Origin: Lineus longissimus
Taxonomy: Eukaryota > Nemertea > Pilidiophora > Heteronemertea > Lineidae
Assembly (NCBI RefSeq): GCF_910592395.1
Contig: NC_088318.1
Location: 6,904,756 to 6,968,755 of the forward strand
Reading direction: 5' to 3'
DNA: 64,000 nt
Below the pieces are notes generated by a model. It was not told the origin of the DNA, did no database searches, and saw nothing but the letters and a program-made list of their open reading frames with translations. Position numbers and translations under genes: made by a program. Shown one piece after another: positions 1 to 11,640 of this stretch; the first letter of the stretch is position 1; each line of letters starts with the position of its first letter.

Positions 1-3000
1 AAAAGATGTATCTTTGGTATGTTTAACATTCATTCCTCGGCATGATGAAGATTATGACGCGTGTCGTTGTCACCGTTCTAAACGGGCGAGCGTTCGGGGG
101 CGTAGTGACGATCGTTGTGAATTAATTTCACATGGGGACTAAGACCGCAGAGTATTATTTGAGAGGATTGATCCAATAAAATTTACTCATGCCACGGACT
201 ATCATACTATCTCAAGGAGCTAGATAGAATGAGAGTATTATGTACGATCTGCTTATTAACGCCTACCTGAAGAAAGTAAGTCATGCAAAGCCTGGTTCGA
301 TGACAGAGTTCTTCTGACCAGACAGGTGACGATGAAAAGTCTATATAACATGGCTACTGCTCTGATTATATGAGAGTTGGATATTGGACGGAATTATCGA
401 CTGAAATATAACTAACCTCACGATGCGATTAATGAGAAATCAAGAGGTGCGAATTCCTCCCTTGACTAAAATTAGTCTGGTCAGCAGAAGAGACCTTTCG
501 CTGGCAACCGGTTAGATTGATTGATTGATTATCAGCCAATATTTGAATGAAGTCATTCAAATCTAATGAAATCGCTACCGATCAACAATGTTTTGTAATC
601 ATGTTTTATCATGTTTTCGTTTTTTCTCACATAATCTGCAAACGGTTAGTTCTGTAAAATATGATACATATAACTCTGCGAGAAAGTGTTCATATTTAAT
701 AAACGACGTCCAGCCGGTCCTCAGGAAAAAAAATTATTTTTAAGATCCAATTCTGATTCTGAGACATGAGTCTGATGACTCGGTGTATCATCTAATTCCT
801 GATTATAACTATTATTCCTCAACAGGATTGTAATTACAATCCTGTTGAGATTCTTTTTTAGAACCGGCCGGATGTTTAATTATGGGAACTGGTTGAATGC
901 TGATAAGGTTCTAAAGAACGTTTGTCATTTTTTAGCATCTGGTCAGATTTAAAAGTCCGGTTTGTACGTAGCAGTTAAAAAGTTACAAAGTGATTATGAT
1001 CGTAGCTAGACACCCACTGGGAATTCGTAAATAGACAACGTGGCACAACGTTATGTGTAATGTGGCTTAGGAGTGTACAATGTGAATACAGTAGACGGAA
1101 AAAAAACTCGTCCCATAATAATAGAAGCCTCGTCCGCTTTTTAGGTGATGTCATATTCGTGAAATGAATATTTGGGGAGACTGACCTCCTCAGCCCAGGA
1201 CGGTAACAAGTCTATGAGAGAAAACCCCAAAATCAAACCGGGAAGTCGGAGCTCGTTAGACTGGAAAAGGCAACCAATCTAGGAGACGGAATCTCAAAAA
1301 AAATAAAACCTGAACAAAGACAGAGCGCACCGCGCGGCCATACTTGCGTCATACCAGTTGCGCACGTGAACAACAACTAAACAACATATATATAAAATGA
1401 ATAAAGTCGATCATGACTTTGAACATCTACATGCCCGGTTTTCCCAGTAGAGGTGCCACTGTCTAATCGTGAAAAATATGACAAGTCTAACAGTCGTAGT
1501 AGTATACACCGAGGATCATCCGTGAGTTATATGAAAAAATAATTTCAATAAAAAGATGTATTTTGGCATAAAGAATACAAATCACAAAACATTTGTGACT
1601 TTTAACCCCGCTGTAAGGATTTCATTATGTCCGCTCTCAAAGAGAGCAACAATTTTTTCAATGTTTACTTAATCAAATTTGCATGTATTGTATTGTATTC
1701 TTCATGAAAAAAATTTTTTTTTTTTATTCAGATCTTTTTTTATATCACTCACGGATAATACCCCGTACACACTACAACGACTGTTGGACTGGTCACATTT
1801 CACGATTAGACAGTGGCGCAACTATCGCAAAAAACCGGGCATGTAGATGATAAAAAAGGGCATGAACTTGGAGGACTGATCATGGCTGATTACAACTTGT
1901 TGTAGGAGCCGTCGTGGGCATGAGGTCCCTGGTTCCCACTGTTGGAGGTGGGACTCAAGGAAGATCTTCGCCTTACATGTGCGTGACTTACTCCACCCAG
2001 AAATACTTAGGTTGTAGCGCTAATTGAGCAGCTCCCGTTAGGTCTCCAAAAAGGTTTCAGGATAGGCCGGGGAATAAATTAATGGAAAATGGAAATACGT
2101 GTATAATGTTGGAAAAAGAAATTACATATACATGTTCTTCTAAATATTCCACAATTTATTCGTTTGGAAACTGTTATTTGTGCACAGATCGAGTAGACTC
2201 CCTGGGCAGCCCATCGCGTCATCCTAACTTAGTCTCCGGCAAAAAGCGGGAATACGTGGGGCTGGACGATTTGATATTTAAAGGGTATTGCTGTAACGAA
2301 ACTGTAAGGGCATTTACAGAGTGCTCGACGAAAACCGCTTTGGCATACATAATAGCGTAGCTGATATTTATACACTTCATTCCAACGCTGCATTTCTCCC
2401 ATGGTATAGATGGTTTACGTACGCACTGCGTTGTGTAGTTAGTTGACCTACATGTCAATAAACAACAAACAAAACCAAATTCTGAACTCAAGAAATTGCC
2501 AAATTAACTATTCCTACATGTACAAAGCCAAGCACTCGAGTTTATACTCTAAGATTTTAACTGCATTGAGGTTTCAGGTCTGCCCCTCTCGTGATTGATA
2601 TTTAAACACACACAGACTGTAGGCATCTTGACCAGATTTACTTCTTTTCTAATGTTGTACATATGCTCGCACACGCATTGCGACACTTCGATCAATTAAA
2701 AGATCTTAAAACGAGCGTGTACTGAAAAGAAATATCAAAGCAGGTTTTGAATCACAATGATATGAAACAAACTATAGAACATGTGGATGAAATTATGATT
2801 TAGATAGCTGCTTGAATCAAAATTGAATCCCATCAGAAGTGATGAAACGACATGTGTATGCGAGGTAGTCGTCCAGGTTCTTGAAACCCAAGTGATATTA
2901 TACGAAGGCTATGGGACGTGTGTATGATTTTTGTTTCAACTTTAACTTGTTATCATCTGTGCAGTCAATAACGCTGCGTGAGATGCTGGAAAATTCGTCG

Positions 3001-3130
3001 ATGACCACTGAAAGGAGTGAATGGCTTTTTACTCCAGTATGATTGTTCTTCTGTTTCATCGGTAAACTTTTTCCTGAAACTACTTAACGGATTTTAAAAT
3101 TTTGTTTCAGCTATACTAGAAACACGCGTA
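1..3130 (+). repeat. Long AT-rich repeat family, copy A (left part)
   Basis: No coding sequence is supported here. The first 360 bases are nearly identical to 10561-10916 and similar to 14190-14560 and 15720-16080. Later parts match 17545-18950; for example the stretch around 2082-2200 matches 18024-18130. Short ORFs in these matching parts lose frame relative to each other, so they are not conserved genes. Relative to copy D, copy A carries about 950 extra bases (roughly 950-1905), which include an inverted-repeat element. The family continues after the Harbinger-like insertion at 7327-7540. It looks like an old dispersed or tandem repeat of about 4 kb without protein-coding capacity; its class is unknown. 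Confidence 0.7.
1424..1849. mobile_element. Foldback/MITE-like inverted repeat inside repeat copy A
   Basis: The outer arms begin with CATCTACATGCCCGGTTTT on the left and the reverse complement ends at 1849. Homology of the arms continues inward for about 115 bases (for example CACTGTCTAATCGTGAAA in both arms), leaving a loop of about 200 bases. The element lies in the segment missing from repeat copy D. I could not see a clear target-site duplication, so its superfamily is unassigned. Confidence 0.6.
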
Positions 3131-3362
3131 GTGAGGTTTCGCACCGTTACGAAAACCGAGCACGAAAAGCGTAATACGTCATCAATTTTTGCCTTCCCAG
3201 TTCGTTATTGGAAGTTCGCTGTTCGTCGTCTTTAGGACATGGGTAATTTACATTGTGGAAATTGACCCTTTTTTCTGATTGGCCGAACAGCGCATTGCGA
3301 ATTACGGCTTGTGCATGGCGTAATCACTTTATGTGCGAATAGATGTCGGGTTTAGTATTTGG

Positions 3363-3373
3363 TATATATAAGG
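3363..3373 (+). promoter_or_regulatory. TATA box of the Myb-like transposon gene
   Basis: The sequence TATATATAAGG lies about 45 bases before a good splice donor (GAAGAG/GTAAG, GT at 3417). This suggests a short non-coding first exon (start roughly 3390-3400, end 3416), joined to the coding exon at 3839, where TTTTACAG precedes CATCAAGATGG. It is an inferred core promoter; no transcript evidence is available. Confidence 0.5.
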
Positions 3374-3845
3374 CACGAGGATTTTGCAGATTATTCGTTC
3401 GTTTTGCGTCGAAGAGGTAAGTTCGAAACATATATGTCACATGTTGCGCGGTGCAGGCCCATGTCATACAAATATCGTAGGCTTCTGGCTAAAGTACAGT
3501 ACCTATGTATACATGTGCATAAAAAGGGTATCCGGTATTTTTACTAAGTGTGGAAGTCAACTCTTAGCTCGTTCAGTTTCCACAGAACGTTTTAGTACCA
3601 GACGATAGTAGGGTGCGAAGCAACGTTTTACCTATTGGACATCTGGGGGAAGGGGGCTGACGGCAGGGGCTAATCCAGGAATTTTGTGATGGCCGCCGCA
3701 CACGCTGCAATTTTTGCTGCAGCACTCCGGAAGCAGAAATTGCGACGTGTGCGCCATGACTGCAGCACATCATGGTGTGTAAGCTTGCTTCCAATTATGC
3801 TTTTTCTCAAAGGTCCTAACTCATTCATCCTTTTACAGCATCAAG

Positions 3846-5463
3846 ATGGCACTCATCGTCACACAACCCTACAACAAGACTCTGGATGAGGTCATGCTCC
3901 GCGAGGTCGTGGCGCGGCGAATCAACCCCGCCAAAAGAAAGTCTTCTGCAGCTGCATGGCAAGGGGTCACAGACGCGGTAAACATCTACTTAAAAAAGGA
4001 CAAGAAGAAGGTTACCCTCAGGCAAACCACCGCCCGGGCCAGACTTCTTCTGAAACAACACCGGCAAGCAGAGAGCCAGTCTGAAAAAGCGTGAGTTGAA
4101 CTTTAAATCGCACTCTTTTTTTACGTCGAAAAACTTCTACCACAGGATGCAAATTCTAATGGGTTACAGAAAGGGTGGATGGCTCACAGACCCCGCCTCT
4201 CCCAGAAATGTAGGAAACCTCCCTCCCCCCCCCCCCCCCCCCCCCCGAAACAACGACGAGGTCTCAACTACCCACGGGACCATCCATCGACCAGTCGGTC
4301 CTTCAGTATAGGCCTACACTCTGAGGGACGGATTTTTTTACGAGTTTATTTTTGTTTATGTACAGGGGTGGTGTGGATGAGGAAGAAGAAAGAGAAGTTC
4401 AACGTCTCCTGACAGATTGGGTGCTTCTCCTCCACCAACCGGATGTTAAAGAGCGAAAACCGAAAAAAGCAAAGGTCAAGAAGGATGACGCGAAATTGGA
4501 AGCAAAGGGACTACTAATCAGAGACGCAGCAATGCGGTCTTTGACAAAAGAAGGTAAATAGGTGCTATGATGCTTGTCACTTTTAGCTAAAAGATGGCAG
4601 CACCCGATACACGGGTGTGATAAAAAAGAAAAATTGGAAAATAGCATCGGCCCCTGGACACCTTAAGTGCTAATTCAATTACAAAAACCTTGATTTTGTG
4701 AGAACTCGGAGATGTATGGATATCCATATCAATTTGATGGTATGGAAATTCATCCCTTCCAGACTGCACAATCAAGGCACAACATGCCTACATACAGTTT
4801 GCTTTCAATTATCCTTGGAATTGAGTTTGGGGGATAATTCTCTAAGCCAGGGAGGGGGAAACATTGATTATGGATGAAAAGCTCGCGCTGTTGAGCCTTG
4901 ATGTTCCTCCATCCTGCTGGCCCTTGTGCCACCACCAATCCAGTCCTGACCGTCAGGAAATCAGACCGATATATCGAACGCCACCACTGTTGTTCAAAAG
5001 GGTCAACAACTTGTGTGTGACAGAGAGATCTGTTGTTTGAGACTAAGATTCTTTTCATTTCATTCCAGACAAGGACACTGCCAATCCTTTTCAACAAGCC
5101 CTAGAAGCAGATCCTGATCTTGAATCTGAGGATGGTGCAGTAGCCACGGTAAGTGGCCCTCTGACTCCACCCACACGAAAGAGGAAAATGCGATCCGACG
5201 TTATCGAGTATCGAACAGACAAAAATGGAAAGGACGACCGTTTGCGGGCGGATGAAATTAGTTTCAAGGAAAAGAGGCTGGATAAAGAGGCTGAGTTGCG
5301 AGAGAAGGAACTTAATTTGCAAAGAGAACGACTTGACAAAGACACCAAGTTGCGTGAAGAGGATATAAAGTTACAGAAGTCTCCGGTTGATATGCAGCGT
5401 GAACAGCAAAAGCAGATGTCAAACCTTATAATGGCTCTGCTTAAGAACCATGCAAAGGAATAA
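3846..5463 (+). CDS. Myb/SANT-like accessory protein of Harbinger-type transposon (3 coding exons)
   Basis: Predicted 275-residue nuclear DNA-binding protein that in Harbinger systems helps bring the transposase to the element ends (family knowledge). Coding exons: 3846-4090, 4366-4553 and 5069-5463. Every junction has GT and AG and the phases agree, so one open frame runs through all three. Exon 1 holds a short helical Myb/MADF-like region (about residues 10-50) with a conserved Trp and basic residues. Exon 2 is acidic then Lys-rich. Exon 3 has a basic patch (PPTRKRKMR) followed by a long charged coiled coil (about residues 190-265). The ATG has a good Kozak context (AAGATGG). An AATAAA at about 6029 could end the transcript. 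No stop or frame break is visible, unlike the neighbouring transposase. The exact subfamily is uncertain. Confidence 0.75.
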
Positions 5464-6240
5464 TACATACCGTTAAGCTGTTATAAATTACATCAGGAGA
5501 GACTTCCATTTTCCAGAAGGTAGTACAGTCTGAGTGTATTTTCATTTGAAGAAACTCGCCGCCATTCGGAAACCGGAGATCTCTTGTGCTGTATATTACA
5601 TCACTGTTAATCCTGATTCTTGCAGCATGTTACAAGATGATGAAGACAAATTTCCATTGCCTAATCTTGCTTACAATTGCAGACTATTATAAGCAGTGGC
5701 AATTCCATTCCCTGTTCATTGAAAAATTAGCCAGTGAAACTTTACTTTAACACGCATTGAAAGAACACTAATTCAAAACTTGTTTGCTTTATTTTAAAGA
5801 TATAATCTGAAATTAAATTTGATAGAAGTCCTCAAAGTACATTATATTGTTGATACATGTCTTTTTCTCGATTTTCAACTTTGTTAGATTTGTTAGCTTT
5901 TTTACTGTTGTTGTGTAACGGTACTTAAGGTATATGTATCTCTTTTAAATTAATTGTAGAGTCCAATTTGTTTCCTAGAAGTAGAACATGAAGTCCTGTG
6001 TTGATGACATACACCTCTGCTAACTACGAATAAACTGTCATTACATGCATTTCACAGTTACATTTTCTTCCTTTTCTTGCACTGCTGTCCATTACGGTAA
6101 AAGTCATCCAAGATAGACCTCCAGATCAGGTGGCGGGACATTGAAGTACGTAGAAGACACCGAGCCATACAAACATGTATGGCAGTTCACGAGCAAACCA
6201 CCGACAAGGTACAGTTTAGCGACTGGTTGCAAGAAAGAAA

Positions 6241-7160
6241 TTAAAATTTCTTTTTGAAGTCCAGAAAAGCAAACTGCTGAATCAATTTACCAATTTGCCA
6301 TTCAACTGCCTCGCGCACCGACGACATCGCCCTGTTGAAAAGCACTTCGTTCTGACCAACGGCATTCCTATATGGAAGTATGAGACAGTCCCGGGTCAGG
6401 TAGGCTGGGTCCCCATATAAGCAGAATATGTCGTGGTTTCTGTCCTCCCACCCTCCTGCCTGGAGCTGTTCAAGAACGCCACTCTGTGTGAGCAAGAAGC
6501 AGTCATGTCTCCGACCTTCGACAGGACCAAAGAGGTTGGCGATCATCCGATCCGGTGTCACAATCGATTAAAACTTTATGGCGTGCACCTCCTTGTGGCC
6601 GTTGTAGCATATGCGCTGTAGATGAATCGGACGGCATATGGGCCTCACCGTCCCATCAATGAAGCCAATGCAGTTGCGTAGTTGGGCAGTGCAGTTGCGT
6701 GAATGGCATCGGCGAATTCTTGAAATCTGTTCACAAGCCAGGGCTGATTGATATCGGTGATTTTGCCAGCGAAGTTGTCGTATGTGAAATCGAGTACAGA
6801 TGAAACTGTCATGGACAGAACAGTTTTCGGGTAGTTGAAGAAGTTCTCCAGTGTGACTAATCGATTGGGGTAGGCAAGTCTCGCAAGAAAAATGCACAAA
6901 GCAGATATCCCGTCCATGACACATCTATTGCGTAACACAAATCGTTCAGGAAATCGAAGGGCAGCAGCAAGTCAGTAGATGTCCTGTTTGTGGAATCGGA
7001 AGAATGCCCAGCACTGTGCATTCGAATAGTTCTCAAGATTAAACTTTGGTTTTGCTGGGTCATAAGTACTTTCCTGTACCCCTGGCAAAAGAAAGAGAAG
7101 CAGGTCCTCTTCATCCACGACAGCTAACAACATGTTTTCCACCTCTTCCGCAGTCGCCAT
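6241..7160 (-). pseudogene. Harbinger-like DDE transposase, inactivated
   Basis: A DDE_4-type transposase remnant of about 300 codons read across frames. The N-terminal part (7160-6972) has the FRFHKQDIY block, then a TGA that looks like a decayed CGA. Reading continues in the same frame to about 6690, where a frameshift precedes the first catalytic block (GFIDGT). A TAA follows IKF at 6568, probably from CAA. Then come VTPDRMIANLFGPVEG, the second catalytic block LYGDPAY and the Glu region VREAVEWQIG. All three acidic residues are therefore visible, but two nonsense changes and one frameshift break the frame. The start is placed at the ATG at 7160 (MATAEEVENML). It converges with the Myb-like gene. 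The family call is secure; activity is lost. Confidence 0.8.
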
Positions 7161-7326
7161 TTTAGTAAATGCGACACCTATGAAAGCTACTGCGCATGTC
7201 ACGAACATTCGTATTTCGTATTTCGTAATTTATGCGAAACTCGATATTTTTGCGAACTACGAAATACGAACACGGACTCGATTTTCGTGCTCGGTTTTCG
7301 TAGTTCGTAACGGTGCGAAACCTCAC

Positions 7327-7540
7327 TATTCACAACTCGTGACGAGAAAGACCTTTCTCACAACACCAGTGTACGCCGATTTCGGACTGAAGGGCCCCTT
7401 GGTATTATTTAGGGCATTGGTATTATTTAGGGCATTGTTACCAAGCTATCGACTATCCTGTCACCTTCCATTCTGTGGTCACAGTTCAATCGGTAAATAA
7501 CACATGAGATGAAAAAATTAAAAAACTGATTAAATCAACA
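7327..7540 (+). repeat. Repeat copy A, right part after the transposon
   Basis: After the transposon the host repeat resumes. The end (about 7455-7535, with CACAGTT and AAATAACACATGAGATG) matches 18880-18945 in copy D. The first bases after the insertion (CGAGAAAGACCTTTC) resemble 34630-34650. Confidence 0.55.
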
Positions 7541-8689
7541 CACTTTTCCCATTTTGGTTCCGACTTGACCCGAGTGAGGCCTCCGTGCATAGACAATTTT
7601 GGTGCGGTTCGATGCCCGGTGGCGCGCGTCGCGGAGACGAATATCTACACCATGACGTCACGAGCCCCCCCCCCCCCCACACACACACAAACACGCACAC
7701 ACGCACGCACCCCATCCGACATATTGCTTCACAGTCTGCATGAATTTCTGTGTGTACTTGATGCTAGCAGGTGATAATAACATATGATTTAAGTTACTGA
7801 GGAATAAGGGTTACGAAAATATAAGGGTTCACTACCACTTTCTTCCTCACCACAATGTTGACTTTAATCCATGACACTTGTTACTTGTTTCTTTTATCAA
7901 CGTAATGTCGACATCGCAAAGTCTTCTCAAATAATATAAAACTTAGGCATTCCACGTTGTTGTTACCGTGACAAACATCTACAAAACTAACCGCACACTC
8001 AATCGGTGAATTCCTTCTCAAATTAACATCGGTAACCGTATTGGCGACAGCAACATCGTCGCTAATTACAAACTTTGTGGGAATCTCTGTTGGAGATTTG
8101 TCTTTGAACACAAAACAAGCAGAATACTTTTAGATATGGTATCTCTCAATGCTAGCGCTAACGATGTAATCTACTGCACGACATCAGACCGGGACTAATT
8201 GACTCTGAAGTCATGTCATCTCCTGACCACGTTCCATAGGATCGAGTAGCCGCCCGAAAATAGACCAACCACTAATTCAGTAAAAATCTCATAGTCGTAT
8301 ATAGATACTGTATACATTGTGTGCGTGTATACTTACCCTTCGAAGAAAGAACTAAACATATTTGTAAGTTTAGGAGCGTGTATATCGGGAAAACGCATTG
8401 AAATTCGAGAAAAAGTTGTTTTGATGGTAATTTATGAGTCCAGTTTGGAGCATTGTTCACGATTCGGGTAAGAAAAAACAATAGTTCATATTTTACTCAG
8501 ACTAACCGCTGATTGGGCCTCGTTAATATACAAAGATCAAAGGACCACCAGGAATTGATATCTCACTGGAGGTTTTGATTGTCTCGCCATAAACGCGAAT
8601 ATTGGCCAAAACCAAGACGTAACAGCGGTTCTCGCCAACATTTTAACGCCACCTGTGGCAGTTTTGTTGACACAAAAACCTAAAACCTA
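7541..8689. other. Non-coding interval with poly-C/CA tract
   Basis: No gene is supported. A homopolymer of about 13 C followed by CA/CG-rich dinucleotides lies at about 7667-7715. A sequence like a tRNA B box (GGTTCGATGCC, about 7607) follows a weak A-box-like stretch, perhaps a decayed tRNA-derived SINE head, but no cloverleaf can be drawn. Confidence 0.4.
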
Positions 8690-8691
8690 AT

Positions 8692-9067
8692 GCAAGTATC
8701 AATTCGTGTCTTGTACCCCCCCCCCCCCCTCCTCAAGGGTACGACACCTTATCACCCTATAACGACATCTTAAGGCTCAAGCATCACCCTTTTTTCACCA
8801 ATGCTACTTTTTCTTTCGTCAAGACATCACCATCAACAATATATCAGTTATCACCATCATATAAAGTAACCGAACTAATTTTACTGGGTAAGACTGTATG
8901 TTCGACAAGACATCGACACATTAGCATCCTTATTCTTTCCAGCTTCGCCAAATTTCCACTAAAGGAAAAATAAATACTACTCAAGCATCGGCAAAGATTA
9001 GTGGTGATAGCTTAACTACCCTTGAGGAGGGGGGGGGGGGGGGTACAAGAAACGAATTGATACTTGC
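8692..9067. mobile_element. 376-bp MITE with poly-C inside both inverted repeats
   Basis: Terminal inverted repeats start GCAAGTATCAATTCGTGTC on the left (GCAAGTATCAATTCG exact on both sides) and continue about 50 bases, ending CTCAAGGGTA. Each arm contains a run of 14-15 C (G on the right). Flanks are AT on both sides (8690-8691 and 9068-9069), a possible 2-bp duplication. No ORF inside. Confidence 0.75.
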
Positions 9068-9240
9068 ATAAAACATTTGCATTAAAAATAAACATTATTG
9101 TTACCGTAACATTTGAGATCAAAACTCAAAACTTCGAAGGCGCATACTGTGTTTACAATAACTGCGGTTCGTTCTAAATTATTTTATTGAATATGAGACT
9201 TCACGAGTATTTTTTAGGGGAAATAAATATGGCCATGCGT

Positions 9241-9880
9241 TTAGCTTTGTAATTTACATAACGAGTGCGATAGTTTTCGATCCAATTGATCATACGTACA
9301 GTTATCGTAAAGGATTGTGACGTCATTTTGTTTTAACAAGTAAGGGAATATCATTACCCAAGCTATCATACCGACAAGGCGATTTCCGAAACAAACACTG
9401 TCAGCAGGGGGAAGCCTATCTTGGCCTTCCCGCGATAGTGGCGCAATATACGATTTATTATTAACATAATTAATCACGTGATTCTTCCTCGGATTGTAGC
9501 TAGTCGTCAGAAGTTGCCAGGTACCCATCCCTGTTTTACCTCGGAGAGCTTCACCAGCTTCGTAATAGTAAACAGCTCGCCCAGTTTGTAAAACGAATTT
9601 CCAATTGAGTGTTTTATCAGATAATAATAACCCGATGCCATACTTTTGATTAACAGTATACCAAAAGGTGGTTCTATAAAATGTGGTGTAGCTTGGGTCT
9701 ATCCTGGCAAGTACGGATATAGTAAACGGGTTACCTTTATGCACATCTAGTGCATCAATATGAATAAATGGCGACAATGCTGCATATCCATTCGAGAGTT
9801 TCTCTGGGTTGATTCCAACAGACAGTACTTCGCCAAAATGAGATGATTGGACGAATTCACAGTTGTTTTCATAATAAAGC
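9241..9880 (-). CDS. LamG/concanavalin A-like lectin domain exon (partial gene)
   Basis: An open exon of 212 codons ending in a stop at 9241. It follows a possible splice acceptor (TTCGCTAG/GC at 9881). The translation reads as a jelly-roll of the laminin-G/concanavalin type: SNGYAALSPFIHI, FTISVLARI, WYTVNQKYGIGLLL, GTWQLLTTSYN, then VCFGNRLVGMIAWVMIF, in the order seen in LamG-like domains. The region just upstream (to about 9960), in another frame, encodes a hydrophobic stretch like a signal peptide but has no ATG and cannot be joined without splicing or a 1-nt change. The product would be extracellular. It could be a real last exon or a broken gene; a start codon is not visible. Confidence 0.5.
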
Positions 9881-9960
9881 CTAGCGAATTACAAGATATC
9901 GACGATATAAACAATGTTATAATCAGAAGCAAAAAGGTGCCACATAATGTTGTGCTCAAG

Positions 9961-10477
9961 GATGATGAGCCATATACGACCCATAGCTATAATATGATCA
10001 CCCGGTTTTGCCCGCTGTACATGTATTTCATCATTATCCTCGACTCAATTTGAATTTTTCAGCGGCGAAATCCTTTTGTTACATTTTGGGCAACATGAAA
10101 TAAAAATCTGTTTGTTTCACTCGTGTGTTACACGATTTGTTGTGCATTGCCGTTGCAGTCGTTTCTAGAAACTCCAGGTACATGTGCTTGAACGAATATG
10201 CAAATAATGGTTGGGTTTTTTTCATAATGACTCGGCAATAGGTGGAAAAATAAAAGCATTTCTGTATGTCTATTTTCGACCATTACTGTACAAAACGCAT
10301 ACAATTATAATGATAATTATGTCACTAAAGCCTTTTAATAATTTGGATCCGACGAAAATGCCCACACTAAATTAGTACGAGCACTGAGCGAATTTGATTG
10401 TAGTGGCGTATTACAAGACATGTATGATGGTGTAGACATTTTTAAACAGTAAGCAATGTATGTGTGCAAACACTAAC
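9961..10477. other. Non-coding interval
   Basis: AT-rich, no supported gene and no clear repeat match inside the window. Confidence 0.4.
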
Positions 10478-10916
10478 CTCAAGTTCTTCATACTACTGTT
10501 GAGATACATTTTATGAGATGCTGAAAGAGAAAAACGAAATCGCTACTCATTTCTAAAGTAAAAAGATGTATCTTTGGTATGTTTAACATTCATTCCTCGG
10601 CATGATGAAGATTATGACGCGTGTCGTTGTCACCGTGCTAAGCGGGCGAGCGTTCGGGGGCGTAGTGACGATCGTTGTGAATTAATTTCACATGGGGACT
10701 AAGACCGCAGAGTATTATTTGAGAGGATTGATCCAATAAAATTTACTCATGCCACGGACTATCATACTATCTCAAGGAGCTAGATAGAATGAGAGTATTA
10801 TGTACGATCTGCTTATTAACGCCTACCTGAAGAAAGTAAGTCATGCAAAGCCTGGTTCGATGACAGAGTTCTTCTGACCAGACAGGTGACGATGAAAAGT
10901 CTATATAACATATAAA
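10478..10916 (+). repeat. Repeat family copy B (truncated)
   Basis: Starts CACTAACCTCAAGTTCTTCA, the same left boundary as copy C at 14105, and contains the 350-base block nearly identical to window positions 1-360. It stops abruptly at 10916, where an unrelated satellite begins. Copy C then starts at 14105. Confidence 0.7.
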
Positions 10917-10968
10917 ATTTGGTATGTAGACACCTGTTACGTAGCTCTACATGTTGACAAAAATCAGG

Positions 10969-11640
10969 TCGAAGGTCACAGAGGTCAAATGGTGTGAATT
11001 GGCCGTTTGTGTGTAAATATGGCACGTTTCTTAACCACTAAAGCTATGAACTTTAAACTTAGCACACATGTACCCCCAGGTCAGATGACCTGTGACACTG
11101 ATTTTCGGTCTGATTCTTAACTTGGCCACCAGGGGCCAAAACTAAAAATTTGAATAGTGCCATATCTCGCTTATTACTGATTAGCTTTTGGTAAAAATGT
11201 TATGGTAGATACTCCTAGCAAGGATACATCACATATGATACGGGTTTTTGATTTGACGTACTTGTCAAGGTCACAGAGGTCAAATGGCGTAAATTGGCCA
11301 TTTGAGCGTAACTGTGGAACGTTTGTTAACCCCTAAGGCTATGAACTTGAGACTTTGTACAAATGACCCCCTAGGTCAGTTGACCTCTGACCCTGAATTT
11401 CAGTCCGGTCTGATTCTCGACTTGGCCACCAGGGGCCAAAAGTGAAAACCTAGAAAGTGTGATATCTCGCTTATTAGTAATTCGTTTTCAATAACATTTT
11501 TATGGAAGGTTCTCAGAGCAAGGATACATCACATATCATATGAGTTTTTGATTTGACCTGCTTTTCAAGGTCACATAGGTCAAATGGCGTAAATTGGTCG
11601 TTTTATTGTAACTATGGCACGTTTCTTAACCACTAAAAAC
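10969..11640 (+). repeat. ~295-300-bp satellite, 2.3 copies, rich in AGGTCA half-sites
   Basis: Two full units and a partial third, aligned by AGGTCACAGAGGTCA at 10973 and 11268 and a diverged form at 11568 (AGGTCACATAGGTCA). Each full unit also contains TGGCCACCAGGGGCCAAAA and ATATCTCGCTTATTA. Units also carry an inverted pair of half-sites (AGGTCA GA TGACCT at 11078-11091, AGGTCA GT TGACCT at 11373-11386). Confidence 0.85.

Larger units (their letters stand above)
3131..7326. mobile_element. Harbinger-like DNA transposon, 4.2 kb, TA-flanked
   Basis: The terminal inverted repeats start GTGAGGTTTCGCACCGTTAC at 3131 and mirror this exactly at 7326. Both ends are flanked by TA (3129-3130 and 7327-7328). 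Inside, a Myb/SANT-like gene runs on the plus strand and a DDE transposase remnant on the minus strand, converging near 5.5-6.2 kb. This two-gene plan is typical of PIF/Harbinger and the related ISL2EU/IS4EU groups; a 2-bp duplication fits the latter better than the usual 3-bp Harbinger duplication. The insertion splits repeat copy A, whose unsplit homologue is visible around 34470-34650. Confidence 0.8.

Noticed and set aside
7565-7640. tRNA gene
   Set aside because: Only a B-box-like GGTTCGATGCC is clear. The arms do not pair into a cloverleaf.
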